NCBI RefSeq assembly: GCF_029360725.1
Contig: NZ_JARKMY010000015.1
Coordinates: forward strand, 41,252-105,251
Direction: 5' to 3'
DNA: 64,000 nt
Source of the DNA: Chryseolinea sp. H1M3-3
GTDB lineage: Bacteria; Bacteroidota; Bacteroidia; Cytophagales; Cyclobacteriaceae
Shown piece by piece: positions 24,688-32,176 of the stretch. Position 1 is the first letter of the stretch; every line of letters starts with the position of its first letter. Both the position numbers and the translations under genes were made by a program. A model generated the notes under the pieces. The model was not told the origin of the DNA. It searched no databases and was given only the letters and a program-made list of their open reading frames with translations.

Positions 24688-25149
24688 TCACAGTTTGGTT
24701 TTCAGAATTTTATTTCTTTTTTGAGTGAGCAATTTATTTTCCTTTTTTAAAAGTGTTTCGAGGGTTTCGTTTTTTAACATTTCGACGGTAGCATTACGGA
24801 CCTGAATAAAGGCGAATTTCACCGAACAGGTCTCCTCATCTTCACACTCATCACACGACTCATAATAGTTTAATGAGGCGCACGGCACAGCAGCTATCGC
24901 TCCATCAAACAAACGAATCACCTGCGCAAGATTGACTTGGTCAGGCGGAAGCCGTAAAGTATAACCACCACCTTTCCCGGATTTACTAGACAGAATACCA
25001 GCTCGTTTTAAATCTAAAAGAATCGCTTCCAGAAATTTTTTCGGAATATGACATATCTCGGAGACATCCTTAATCAGGTGTTTTTCAGTTGGATTTTTCG
25101 CGATATGGATCAGTGAGTGGATGGCGTATTTGCATTTTTTAGAAAGCAT
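24688..25149 (-). CDS. Rrf2-family transcriptional regulator
   Basis: The 153-residue protein begins MLSKKCKYAIHSLIHIAKNP, the usual Rrf2 start, followed by a winged helix (LIKDVSEICHIPKKFLEAIL, then DLKRAGILSSKSGKGGGYTL with the wing motif). Three to four Cys lie at PCASLNYYESCDECEDEETC (about residues 89-108), the area of Fe-S ligands in IscR and NsrR, though the spacing differs. A helical, basic tail follows. It may sense redox state, nitric oxide, cysteine or chromate-driven oxidative stress. The gene faces the chromate genes and could control them; an inverted repeat lies about 72 bases upstream. Confidence 0.9.
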   Translation of the reverse strand: MLSKKCKYAIHSLIHIAKNPTEKHLIKDVSEICHIPKKFLEAILLDLKRAGILSSKSGKGGGYTLRLPPDQVNLAQVIRLFDGAIAAVPCASLNYYESCDECEDEETCSVKFAFIQVRNATVEMLKNETLETLLKKENKLLTQKRNKILKTKL

Positions 25150-25220
25150 AAAATTTCAATCTGTAGCCTAAAGTTAAGATCTATGAGCAATTATTTTGCC
25201 CACGACCAATTAACAAATAT

Positions 25221-25244
25221 TTCTGATTAAAATAATTATCAGAA
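25221..25244. promoter_or_regulatory. Inverted repeat upstream of the Rrf2 gene
   Basis: TTCTGAT (25221-25227) and ATCAGAA (25238-25244) form perfect 7-base arms around an AT-rich 10-base centre. The repeat lies 72-95 bases before the Rrf2 start codon, in a 289-base spacer that otherwise shows no gene. A dyad of this size fits a dimeric regulator such as Rrf2 acting on its own promoter; this is inference. Confidence 0.4.
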
Positions 25245-25438
25245 AAGCTTTCACTGCTTCCATAACTAGGTACCATCGGCTAACCCGAAATCGTAGATGA
25301 ACTTTCAGTATCTTGTTTTGGTAAGTCTACCTGCTACAGTCCCATTTTCGTGTGATGCAGCCTGACTTTTCCAGTCACTGAAATTATATTCGATATGATG
25401 GGAAATAAACTAAGCGAAATGAGAATTGATGAGAGCAT

Positions 25439-26875
25439 CTAATCTAACAATGACACGTTTCGATTGAAGATATCTTTCAACGCCCGGTTCGCAGCGTGAT
25501 AACCACACATGCCATGCACACCTCCTCCCGGTGGTGTAGATGCCGAGCAGATATAAATTCCTTTTGCTGAAGTCCGGTATGGAGACGATCGCAGCGCGGG
25601 GCGCGTAAAAAGTTGTCCGATATCAATTGCCCCAGCGTTAATATCGCCGCCGACATAATTTGGGTTATAATCTTCCAACTGATTTGAATTAAATACATGC
25701 TTTGAAAGAATCCGATCGCGAAAACCAGGTGCAAAACGTTCAATTTGTTTTTCGATATTGTCAGTCATGTTTTGCGTGGAACCGTTTGGAACATGGCAGT
25801 ATCCCCAAACTGTGTGTTTTCCCACTGGCGCCCGGGATGAATCGAATAAACTTTGCTGTGCAAGCAAAACGAACGGTTTGTCGACGTGCTTTCCTTTCCA
25901 TGTCAAGTCTTCTGAGTATTCGATTTCTTTATAGGTATTACCAATGTGAACAGTTCCGGCTTGTCTGCATGCTTCGTTCGTAAAAGGAACCGGACCATCC
26001 AATGCCCAATCGACTTTAAATACACCCATCCCATAACGGTAGCGTCTAAGCTGCCAGGTATACAGTGATGAAAATTTGTGCCCGGCTATTTCCAATAGTT
26101 GTTTTGGGGTTACGTCGAGCAAAACAGTTTTGGCCGGAGGCAATTGATTCAATGAACGAACATAAAAATTGGTTTCGATTTTTCCGCCGAGTGAAGTAAA
26201 GTAAGAAGCGAGTGCATTTGCTATTTGCTGGGATCCTCCTTTGGGCATTGGCCAACCTCGAAGATGGCCCGCCGCAAGCAAAACAAATCCAATGGCAGCG
26301 GAAGCTATGTTCGTTAACGGCTGCAATGAATGGGCTGCCATTCCCGCCCACAAACCTTTGGCTTTTTCAGTTGTAAATCGATTCGAAATGCCGTGTGCAG
26401 ACTGAATTGCATTTAATCCAAATCTCACAAAAGCCACTGGATGTTTTGGTAGTCTCAGAGGGGCTAATACATCCTGGGCAATTAAATCCCAGTCATTTAC
26501 CAAGGGTTTGACCTGTCTCTCATAAACGGGTCCATCGTTCCCCAATTGTTCAATTGTACCTTCCAAAGAATTCATTAAAACAGCAGCCTCACCGTTGTCA
26601 AATGGATGTGCTGCGTTAACATGCGGATAAATGTACTCTAAGCCATGTTCTTTCAACGGAAGTGTATTAAAAAAAGGTGAACCAACAGCCATCGGATGAA
26701 TGGCAGAACAAATGTCATGCATAAATCCGGGCAGTGTTAACTCGGTAGTGCGCAACCCTCCACCGACGGTCTCTTTTGCTTCAACAACCAATACGGAAAG
26801 TCCCTGCTGTTGCAAGGTAATTGCTGCTGACAATCCATTCGGGCCAGAGCCCACTATAACTGCATCATATTCCAT
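25439..26875 (-). CDS. FAD-dependent oxidoreductase, phytoene-desaturase/PYROXD2-like
   Basis: The 478-residue protein opens with an FAD-binding Rossmann motif (DAVIVGSGPNGLSAAITLQQ, residues 4-23) followed by LSVLVVEAKETVGGGLRTTE, the pattern of the amine-oxidase/phytoene-desaturase group. The C-terminus has YICSASTPPGGGVHGMCGYH, which places it with the PYROXD2-like branch often annotated as phytoene desaturase family. There is no signal peptide. No carotenoid genes are nearby, so carotenoid desaturation is unlikely; the substrate is unknown. It is encoded downstream of the TonB receptor with a 140-base gap that contains a large imperfect dyad, so it may be a separate transcript. Confidence 0.82.
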   Translation of the reverse strand: MEYDAVIVGSGPNGLSAAITLQQQGLSVLVVEAKETVGGGLRTTELTLPGFMHDICSAIHPMAVGSPFFNTLPLKEHGLEYIYPHVNAAHPFDNGEAAVLMNSLEGTIEQLGNDGPVYERQVKPLVNDWDLIAQDVLAPLRLPKHPVAFVRFGLNAIQSAHGISNRFTTEKAKGLWAGMAAHSLQPLTNIASAAIGFVLLAAGHLRGWPMPKGGSQQIANALASYFTSLGGKIETNFYVRSLNQLPPAKTVLLDVTPKQLLEIAGHKFSSLYTWQLRRYRYGMGVFKVDWALDGPVPFTNEACRQAGTVHIGNTYKEIEYSEDLTWKGKHVDKPFVLLAQQSLFDSSRAPVGKHTVWGYCHVPNGSTQNMTDNIEKQIERFAPGFRDRILSKHVFNSNQLEDYNPNYVGGDINAGAIDIGQLFTRPALRSSPYRTSAKGIYICSASTPPGGGVHGMCGYHAANRALKDIFNRNVSLLD

Positions 26876-26939
26876 GTCTAAGGTCTGAACGGGAATCTAC
26901 TAATCTCTTTTGGAATAATTCTTCCGCAGTGAAGACATT

Positions 26940-26979
26940 CCATGGCTACGGTGACGAAATTTCGTTACGATAACCATGG
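26940..26979. promoter_or_regulatory. 40-base imperfect palindrome
   Basis: Arms starting CCATGG (26940-26945) and ending CCATGG (26974-26979) meet at a perfect central ACGAAATTTCGT. About 15 of 19 arm positions pair. It lies 37 bases beyond the TonB-receptor stop and 65 bases before the oxidoreductase start, with no T-run on either side. It could be an operator, a Rho-independent-like end without a T-run, or an mRNA-stability stem. Confidence 0.4.
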
Positions 26980-27015
26980 AAAGATCGAGTCTATAAAACC
27001 TAAAACCCTTCGGCG

Positions 27016-29664
27016 TCAGAAGGAATGACGCAACGTTACACCAAAGGTTCTTTGATCACCCAGAACCGCGGCATAGTGACCTGCACTTCCCCCCGCAGGT
27101 AATAATTGTTCAAAGTAATCTTTGTCCAACAGGTTGCGCCCCCACACTGAAAGGGAGGTCCCATTGGCTACGCGTATCCCGAGCCTTCCGTTGAGCAATG
27201 CATACCCATCGATATTTAGAAATGCCGATGGAGATGGGCTGGAAGAAAATGATGAACGATAATAAGTATCGAGCGCAATAAAAAATTTGCCTTCTTTGGT
27301 TAGAAACTTTACAGGCGTTACGAACTCACCGCCCAGGGACCCTGCCCATTTGGAAATACCAGGAAGCTCACTGCCGGAGATGTCCTTGAATGCAGATTCC
27401 CCCCCCACTTCTTCGAGCGGAACCGGAGCGTTTGTAAAGGAAACATATTCACCTTTTGTAAAGGCTAATGCAGTATAAAATGAGAAATGGCTATCGATCT
27501 TTACGTTAGCGTCGAGCTCAGCGCCCATCACACGCACCTTTTCAGCGTTGGCTAAGTAGCCACGATTCACACCAAGTTCTGCTGTCTGTACTTGTGTCTG
27601 GTAATCGTCAACATCGGTATTGAAGATTGTCAGGTTCAATGTGGACCCAGAAGTTGGCGTTGTCTTTAGACCAATTTCAAAATGTGTCACATACTCAGGT
27701 TTAATCTTTGCGAGATCCAGCAAAATTTCCCCTCCGGCAGTAGGCAAACCACCTAAGTTCACACCAACGGGTTTGTAACTGGTAGAGAACGTAGCGAAGG
27801 TATTGATTTGTTTAGCAACGGTATACGTTACTGTTACTTGTCCAGAGAGATTTTTTTCCGAAGCATCTGCTTTAAAGGCTTGATCCGTATACACGACACG
27901 TTTTAATGCGAGTAATGCGGGATCATCTGTTTGTAAACCGCCATAGGTTTGCCGATCGTAGTCGACATCTTTTGTATCGTAATTATATCGTATCCCGGGC
28001 TGAACGTGTAGACGATCCGTGATAGCCCAATCGATATTAGCAAATACCGCGCCCCCGAAACTTTCTAGTGTGCTATTGGTTCTTATGCCGTATCCGTCGA
28101 GAAGTCCTGGCGTTTTCCACAAGTCGCTGGTAGAATTTTGTGAAAAGCGCCATTGCGCTGAGCCTGACTCTTCAATGTGAACGGGATCTGTAACGAGTTT
28201 CTGACCGATAGCAAAGACACCTATCACCCCACTTAAGTTCGACGAAAAATCGCCCGAGTAACGGATCTCTTGGGTCCAGTTTGTATGTCTTGAGGTAGCC
28301 TGTGATAATGCCAATGCCTGCAAGCCGGTGAAGTCACGGTCATTCGAAGGGTCCCAATTCCAGTACCGCCACGAAGTGGTGGAAGTCAGCGTGCCAGGGC
28401 CTATTTGCGCTTCCAGATTAAGTGCTAACCCTCCCAGATCATTGCCCGAACGCCATGGCGTATCATGATCGATTACACGGTCAAATGGGTTCTGGCTTGG
28501 CAAGCTATAACCAAGATCGGCAATGATCTGATTGAATTGTCTGTAGGGAGCACGTTGTGTCTGTACCACACCCGCGACTACTTGCGCATAACCATCCGGG
28601 CGTTGACGCGAAAGGTCACCAGACAATGTGATTTCAATTTGGTCTGAGGGTGCGTAAAGCAGTTGTGCACGGAAACCAAGGTTATTAATATCGTTCACAG
28701 ATTTACCTGTGGCAACGTTCTTCAGCACACCATCACGCTGAGTCCCCGAAAAAGACACCCGTGCAGCAAATTTCTTGCCCAGGGGACCTGTGATCGAACT
28801 CTTCGCCTGAATGTATCCAAAGTTTCCATAGCTCACCTCGAAGTTTCCGGAGGGTGTAAAACTCGCTTTCCGGGTGGTGATATTGAATGCGCCAGCAGTT
28901 GTATTTTTTCCAAAAAGTGTTCCCTGTGGTCCGCGCAATACTTCGATCCGTTCAATGTCGATAAAGTCGAGTGCAGTTGCAGCAGGACGCGCATAGTAAA
29001 CACCATCGACATAGAAGCCGACACCTGGGTCGATGCCATCGTTAGTAAGTCCAAAGGTTGAACCTAAGCCGCGAACGTTGAGGGTAGTGTTGCGGGGATT
29101 GGAGGAGTAAAGTTGTACCGTAGGAACTAATTCCTTAACACGATTTACATTGAAAGCGCCTGACTCCTCAATGGTCGCGCCTGCCACTACAGAGATAGGA
29201 ATAGGAACATTTTGCGCGACCTCTTCTCTTCTTCTGGAGGTCACAACAACTTCATCCAGGAGACTATCATCAATGAGCGATATTTCTAAAGGCTCCTCCG
29301 GTAGTTCATAAACTTCAATCTCCTGCGTTTTATAGCCGACTAAATTGATGACCAGCGTGAAAGGTAACTTTTGGGCTGCAGCAATATTAAATTCCCCATT
29401 TGCATCTACAACCGAATAAACAGAGGTGCCTTTTATTGAAATGGTTGCACCGACGAGTGATGCACCATCGCTATCTTTTACCACACCCGTCACAGCGCTT
29501 TGGGCGAATGATGCGCTACTCAGCAATGTTAGTGATATTACAAAGAATATGATAACCTTTTGTTGCACGGCTGATTTATGGCGCGCTCCTAACCTAACGG
29601 GGTAGCTGTTAGCCGATAAGTGCCGAACGATTTTAATAAAGTTGTTGTCGTAGAATGATTTCAT
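27016..29664 (-). CDS. TonB-dependent outer-membrane receptor
   Basis: The ATG at 29662-29664 (MKSFYDNNFIKIVRHL) gives 882 residues; the frame runs further upstream but that part overlaps the PstS-like gene. After a long signal region ending SLTLLSSASFAQS there is a carboxypeptidase-regulatory-like domain (VTGVVKDSDGASLVGATISI), a TonB-box-like and plug region (EVVVTSRRREEVAQNVPIPI), IERIEVLRGPQGTLFGKNTT, and a 22-strand-type barrel ending VTLRHSF with terminal Phe. The plug is of the iron-complex/catabolite type seen in FecA- or SftP-like receptors rather than SusC. It presumably imports a ligand that the PstS-like protein encoded just upstream (70 bases) binds in the periplasm. Confidence 0.92.
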   Translation of the reverse strand: MKSFYDNNFIKIVRHLSANSYPVRLGARHKSAVQQKVIIFFVISLTLLSSASFAQSAVTGVVKDSDGASLVGATISIKGTSVYSVVDANGEFNIAAAQKLPFTLVINLVGYKTQEIEVYELPEEPLEISLIDDSLLDEVVVTSRRREEVAQNVPIPISVVAGATIEESGAFNVNRVKELVPTVQLYSSNPRNTTLNVRGLGSTFGLTNDGIDPGVGFYVDGVYYARPAATALDFIDIERIEVLRGPQGTLFGKNTTAGAFNITTRKASFTPSGNFEVSYGNFGYIQAKSSITGPLGKKFAARVSFSGTQRDGVLKNVATGKSVNDINNLGFRAQLLYAPSDQIEITLSGDLSRQRPDGYAQVVAGVVQTQRAPYRQFNQIIADLGYSLPSQNPFDRVIDHDTPWRSGNDLGGLALNLEAQIGPGTLTSTTSWRYWNWDPSNDRDFTGLQALALSQATSRHTNWTQEIRYSGDFSSNLSGVIGVFAIGQKLVTDPVHIEESGSAQWRFSQNSTSDLWKTPGLLDGYGIRTNSTLESFGGAVFANIDWAITDRLHVQPGIRYNYDTKDVDYDRQTYGGLQTDDPALLALKRVVYTDQAFKADASEKNLSGQVTVTYTVAKQINTFATFSTSYKPVGVNLGGLPTAGGEILLDLAKIKPEYVTHFEIGLKTTPTSGSTLNLTIFNTDVDDYQTQVQTAELGVNRGYLANAEKVRVMGAELDANVKIDSHFSFYTALAFTKGEYVSFTNAPVPLEEVGGESAFKDISGSELPGISKWAGSLGGEFVTPVKFLTKEGKFFIALDTYYRSSFSSSPSPSAFLNIDGYALLNGRLGIRVANGTSLSVWGRNLLDKDYFEQLLPAGGSAGHYAAVLGDQRTFGVTLRHSF

Positions 29665-29734
29665 AAAATTTATCTGAAAATTATGGGGTTCGTGTTTTCT
29701 ACCGCGCCATTTGGACGAGCGCAGAAGAAACACT

Positions 29735-30739
29735 TCAATTGATACGTTTTGAGGCAAATAGTTCGAACTTATCTTTTGCTAACTTTTGAGCGTCGGGCCG
29801 AATGTAGCCGAAGTCGTTCAGATCTTTTTGTCCGTTATTGATGACCCATTTAACGAAAGTTATTGCATCGCTATTGGCGCTATTTTTATCTATTGAAAAA
29901 TGTAAGTATGCAAGGGGTACGTTGTTGAGATCCTTGGATGAAGTCTCTTCAAAACGCTTCGTTACCACTGGAAGCTCATCATAAAATTTTTCCTCATCCG
30001 ACACCTTACCGTTTCCATTCAGGTCTACTGGCAACACAGTGATTCCTTCTACCGGCTTTTTGGTTTCATGATTGTAAATGAGCGACAATGGCAGATAAGA
30101 AAGCCCAGTCGAATCACGAAGCAACGCCTTCAGTATATGCTCATCCGAACCGGCAATTGCTTTTCCTTTTACATCTTTCTGCTCGTAGCTGAAGTAGTTA
30201 GAAAAAGTAACGGGTACTCCAGCTTTTTGTAAACGTGTATAAACGGTGAATGGCTCTTTGATCTCCTTTTGCTTTTCTTTATCCGCGTAGATATCATGGA
30301 AGAAAAGCTGAACAATCAAATCTTTATCTAATCCTTTATCGGCATAAGTTCTTGCCAGACCGGAGTTACTGTTAGCAACAGGTAAAACAGCATACCGCGC
30401 GACATAAGCATACTCACGGTCCTTCTTGATCTCTTCGGTGTGCTCATAAGCTTCTATTAAAACTTCATATTGAGTCGGATCGGACGAAGCCCTGGATTCG
30501 ATGATGACTTGAATATCGGGATACTGCTTGTTAAAATCGTCGATCCATTTTTGAACGAGTGGATATGCAAATCGAGCGCCGGTAATCCTTACGATCCGTT
30601 GGTTCTTTTTAGCTAGAACAGACACATCAGAAGATGGAATGTAGGAATGGTTACTTGAAGATGCCGTTAGTTCCTGCGCCGAAATGGTGGAATATGCAAA
30701 GACAAGTAAAAGTAGATTTAAAGCAAAAATAGATTTCAT
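29735..30739 (-). CDS. PstS-like periplasmic binding protein with an EF-hand loop
   Basis: The 334-residue protein has a Sec signal (MKSIFALNLLLLVFAYSTIS, then AQE). It resembles PstS-type oxyanion-binding proteins: VRITGARFAYPLVQKWIDDF at about residue 50 corresponds to the G-A-T/S-F-P-x-P-L-Y start of PstS, and LLRDSTGLSYLPLSLIYNHE and HFSIDKNSANSDAITFVKWV match later parts. DLNGNGKVSDEE at about residue 228 is a textbook EF-hand calcium loop (D-x-N-x-N-G-x-V-x-x-x-E), unusual for PstS. No pstCAB genes are adjacent; instead a TonB receptor follows. It may bind phosphate, sulfate or a sulfonate. The poly-Cys leader upstream makes a sulfur ligand attractive, but this is inference. Confidence 0.8.
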   Translation of the reverse strand: MKSIFALNLLLLVFAYSTISAQELTASSSNHSYIPSSDVSVLAKKNQRIVRITGARFAYPLVQKWIDDFNKQYPDIQVIIESRASSDPTQYEVLIEAYEHTEEIKKDREYAYVARYAVLPVANSNSGLARTYADKGLDKDLIVQLFFHDIYADKEKQKEIKEPFTVYTRLQKAGVPVTFSNYFSYEQKDVKGKAIAGSDEHILKALLRDSTGLSYLPLSLIYNHETKKPVEGITVLPVDLNGNGKVSDEEKFYDELPVVTKRFEETSSKDLNNVPLAYLHFSIDKNSANSDAITFVKWVINNGQKDLNDFGYIRPDAQKLAKDKFELFASKRIN

Positions 30740-30806
30740 GTTAATGGAGTTGTTTCGTTTTATTATATTGTCTATAGACTAAGTAGATGATTAAATAAAA
30801 AAAAAA

Positions 30807-31328
30807 TTAGACAAAAGTCCCGAGTGCTTTATAAAGCTTTGCTTGCTCTAGCTTGACCGACTGTTCAAATCTTAGTACAGCTTTCAATGACTTCTTAAAT
30901 TTTATCTCTTTGATTAACAGATCAAGGATTTTGTCGAGATAAGCTGTAACTGCATCAGCCTGATCTTTGCCAAGATGCAGTTCAAATGTTTTCAGGAAAT
31001 TGTTTGTAGAAATTGATATTTCTTTTGGTCGGCTAAATGCCAACAGACCGCGTAACATTACGAATTGGTCGCGATAATTATCCGACAATTTAAATCTAAC
31101 GATCAGCCTATCGGTCTTAAAAATTTCGCCGGCCGCTATGGTCTGGAATTCTACAGGAACAAGGAAGCTGGATTTGTCGAACCAATCGGATAAAGGGTTT
31201 TGGAAATCAGTTTTCGGCGAGGTCAATTCAATACCTCTGGTTTTGATGGTAGTCTTTCTAGACCTGACAAAAAGATTAAAGAAATTTATTCGCTGGTCAT
31301 TGCCAGCTAGCACTGCTGTTGAAGTCAT
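30807..31328 (-). CDS. Unknown cytoplasmic protein, first gene behind the poly-Cys leader
   Basis: The 173-residue protein has no signal peptide or membrane span. It begins MTSTAVLAGNDQRINFFNLF and includes two basic, strand-forming parts (RSRKTTIKTRGIEL, EIFKTDRLIVRFKLSDNYRD) and a helical C-terminal half (QADAVTAYLDKILDLLIKEI, then KFKKSLKAVLRFEQSVKLEQ). I do not recognise a family. It lies 48 bases after the stop of the 22-codon poly-cysteine ORF and 67 bases before the PstS-like gene, so it is likely the first structural gene of the operon with the PstS-like and TonB-receptor genes. Confidence 0.65.
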   Translation of the reverse strand: MTSTAVLAGNDQRINFFNLFVRSRKTTIKTRGIELTSPKTDFQNPLSDWFDKSSFLVPVEFQTIAAGEIFKTDRLIVRFKLSDNYRDQFVMLRGLLAFSRPKEISISTNNFLKTFELHLGKDQADAVTAYLDKILDLLIKEIKFKKSLKAVLRFEQSVKLEQAKLYKALGTFV

Positions 31329-31357
31329 GTTATTAAAATTGTTAGTTGTTGTTAATG

Positions 31358-31382
31358 AAAAAAAAATGGGAGTGGTCTACTC
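31358..31382 (-). terminator. Weak hairpin and T9 run after the poly-Cys ORF (possible attenuator)
   Basis: In the minus strand, GAGT and ACTC (31382-31379 and 31373-31370) form a 4-base stem with a 5-base loop. The stop codon of the poly-Cys ORF lies in this element. A run of nine T follows after CCCA (31366-31358), ahead of the next gene's start at 31328. The stem is short, so this is only a possible attenuator. Confidence 0.3.
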
Positions 31383-31445
31383 GCAACAACAACAGCAACT
31401 GTGTAAAGGCTGCTTGAAGAGAAAGGAATTAATCGATGTGTTCAT
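31377..31445 (-). CDS. 22-residue poly-cysteine leader peptide ORF
   Basis: ATG at 31445-31443 opens a 23-codon frame that ends TGC TGT TGT TGT TGC GAG TAG. The peptide starts MNTSINSFLFKQPLHS and ends with five consecutive Cys and one Glu. No other run of Cys codons like this was noticed in the window, and Cys is otherwise rare in these proteins. The ORF lies about 100 bases downstream of a good promoter and 48 bases before an operon for uptake-type proteins. In mycobacteria, poly-Cys small ORFs act as cysteine-sensing leaders, and the placement here is the same, so ribosome stalling at Cys codons could control the downstream genes. It is not a metallothionein, because there are no spaced Cys pairs. 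Confidence 0.6.
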   Translation of the reverse strand: MNTSINSFLFKQPLHSCCCCCE

Positions 31446-31554
31446 AGTTAAAATATTTATCTGTCCTAATAATAAGGCAGGAATTGGCACCTTTTTAAAG
31501 GTTGTCATAGGATCATAAAGCCTGCTCTTTCCCCTATTCTTTATAAATATGGCT

Positions 31555-31588
31555 CAAAGATAATTTTAAAATCTATTAAATCAATAGA
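31555..31588 (-). promoter_or_regulatory. Bacteroidota-type promoter with overlapping dyad
   Basis: On the minus strand TTG (31584-31582), a 19-base spacer and TATCTTTG (31562-31555) match the Bacteroidota -33/-7 consensus (TTG, TAnnTTTG). A perfect dyad TCTATT-N5-AATAGA (31572-31577, 31583-31588) overlaps the -33 box, and a similar 10-base palindrome GTCTATAGAC lies at 30770-30779 before the PstS-like gene. The dyad may be an operator. The rest of 31446-31753 holds the leader and no other gene I can support. Confidence 0.5.
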
Positions 31589-31753
31589 CTTAATGGAATT
31601 TATAAAAAAAGTTTTTGATGGGTCGCTTGGTCCCATATAAAACACACAGTGAAGAAAAAGGGAACAGTATTTTTAAGGTGGTGTAAAGCGTTTGGCTTGC
31701 GTGGCAGGCGCGTTAGATGTTCATTCAACGGATGGGTACTCTTCATCTACCAA

Positions 31754-31969
31754 TCACCGATTAGTACGACGGATCACTTCTTCTTTACTGAATACTCTAT
31801 TGGCTTTTATATCTTCTTCCGACTTCATGGCACGAATGGTTAATTTCTCCTTCAATGCTGGGTTCAGACCGGTTTTTAGTAAAATAGTGTAGATCGCTTG
31901 TAATATGCCCATGTCGGTTTCTTGTCCAATTAACTTCTGAAGCTCCGTCTTAATGTCTCTTGTTTTCAT
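31754..31969 (-). CDS. Small antitoxin-like protein (orphan)
   Basis: The 71-residue product starts MKTRDIKTELQKLIGQETDM and ends MKSEEDIKANRVFSKEEVIR plus RTNR. The layout, with an N-terminal helix pair and a C-terminal tail of the type (S/A)-x-x-D-I-x-x-(G/N)-R-V-(F/Y)-(S/T)-x-E-E-V, resembles small antitoxins of the addiction-module class in Bacteroidota. No RelE/ParE-type toxin follows within the next 200 bases. A 45-residue hydrophobic ORF lies 7 bases upstream in the same direction. It may be an orphan antitoxin or a remnant. Confidence 0.5.
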   Translation of the reverse strand: MKTRDIKTELQKLIGQETDMGILQAIYTILLKTGLNPALKEKLTIRAMKSEEDIKANRVFSKEEVIRRTNR

Positions 31970-31976
31970 AAGTCAT

Positions 31977-32114
31977 TCAAGAATTTAAAAATTGGTTATT
32001 AAAGTTCAGCTTCGCCAGTCGAAAACCGGCCGCATAGCGAGTCCAGATCTCGCCAGCACAGAATGCCAACGCTAGAAGAACAAGAAGAACTAGACGGGCC
32101 GTGAACCTAAACAT
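31977..32114 (-). CDS. 45-residue exported or membrane microprotein
   Basis: The frame starts with ATG at 32114-32112: MFRFTARLVLLVLLALAFCA, then GEIWTRYAAGFRLAKLNF and NNQFLNS before TGA. It has two N-terminal Arg, one strong hydrophobic segment (residues 8-20) and a Cys at 19 that could serve as a lipobox (LAFC). Its stop lies 7 bases before the antitoxin-like start, suggesting a two-gene unit. The function is unknown; it could be a small toxin-like membrane peptide, but that is speculation. Confidence 0.42.
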   Translation of the reverse strand: MFRFTARLVLLVLLALAFCAGEIWTRYAAGFRLAKLNFNNQFLNS

Positions 32115-32176
32115 CTATCGTACTCATTGAATACGCTTGAAGATTCAATAACGAGGAGGCATAAGACGTAAATAAC

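Noticed and set aside
31138..31518. 126-codon plus-strand frame over the poly-Cys leader and the unknown gene
   Set aside because: It lies mostly opposite a better minus-strand gene, runs through the leader region and ends in low-complexity Gln/Cys codons. The minus-strand reading has the promoter and better codon use.
31620..31753. RelE/ParE toxin after the antitoxin-like gene
   Set aside because: The only frame found downstream is a 48-codon His/Pro-rich ORF with no toxin motif.
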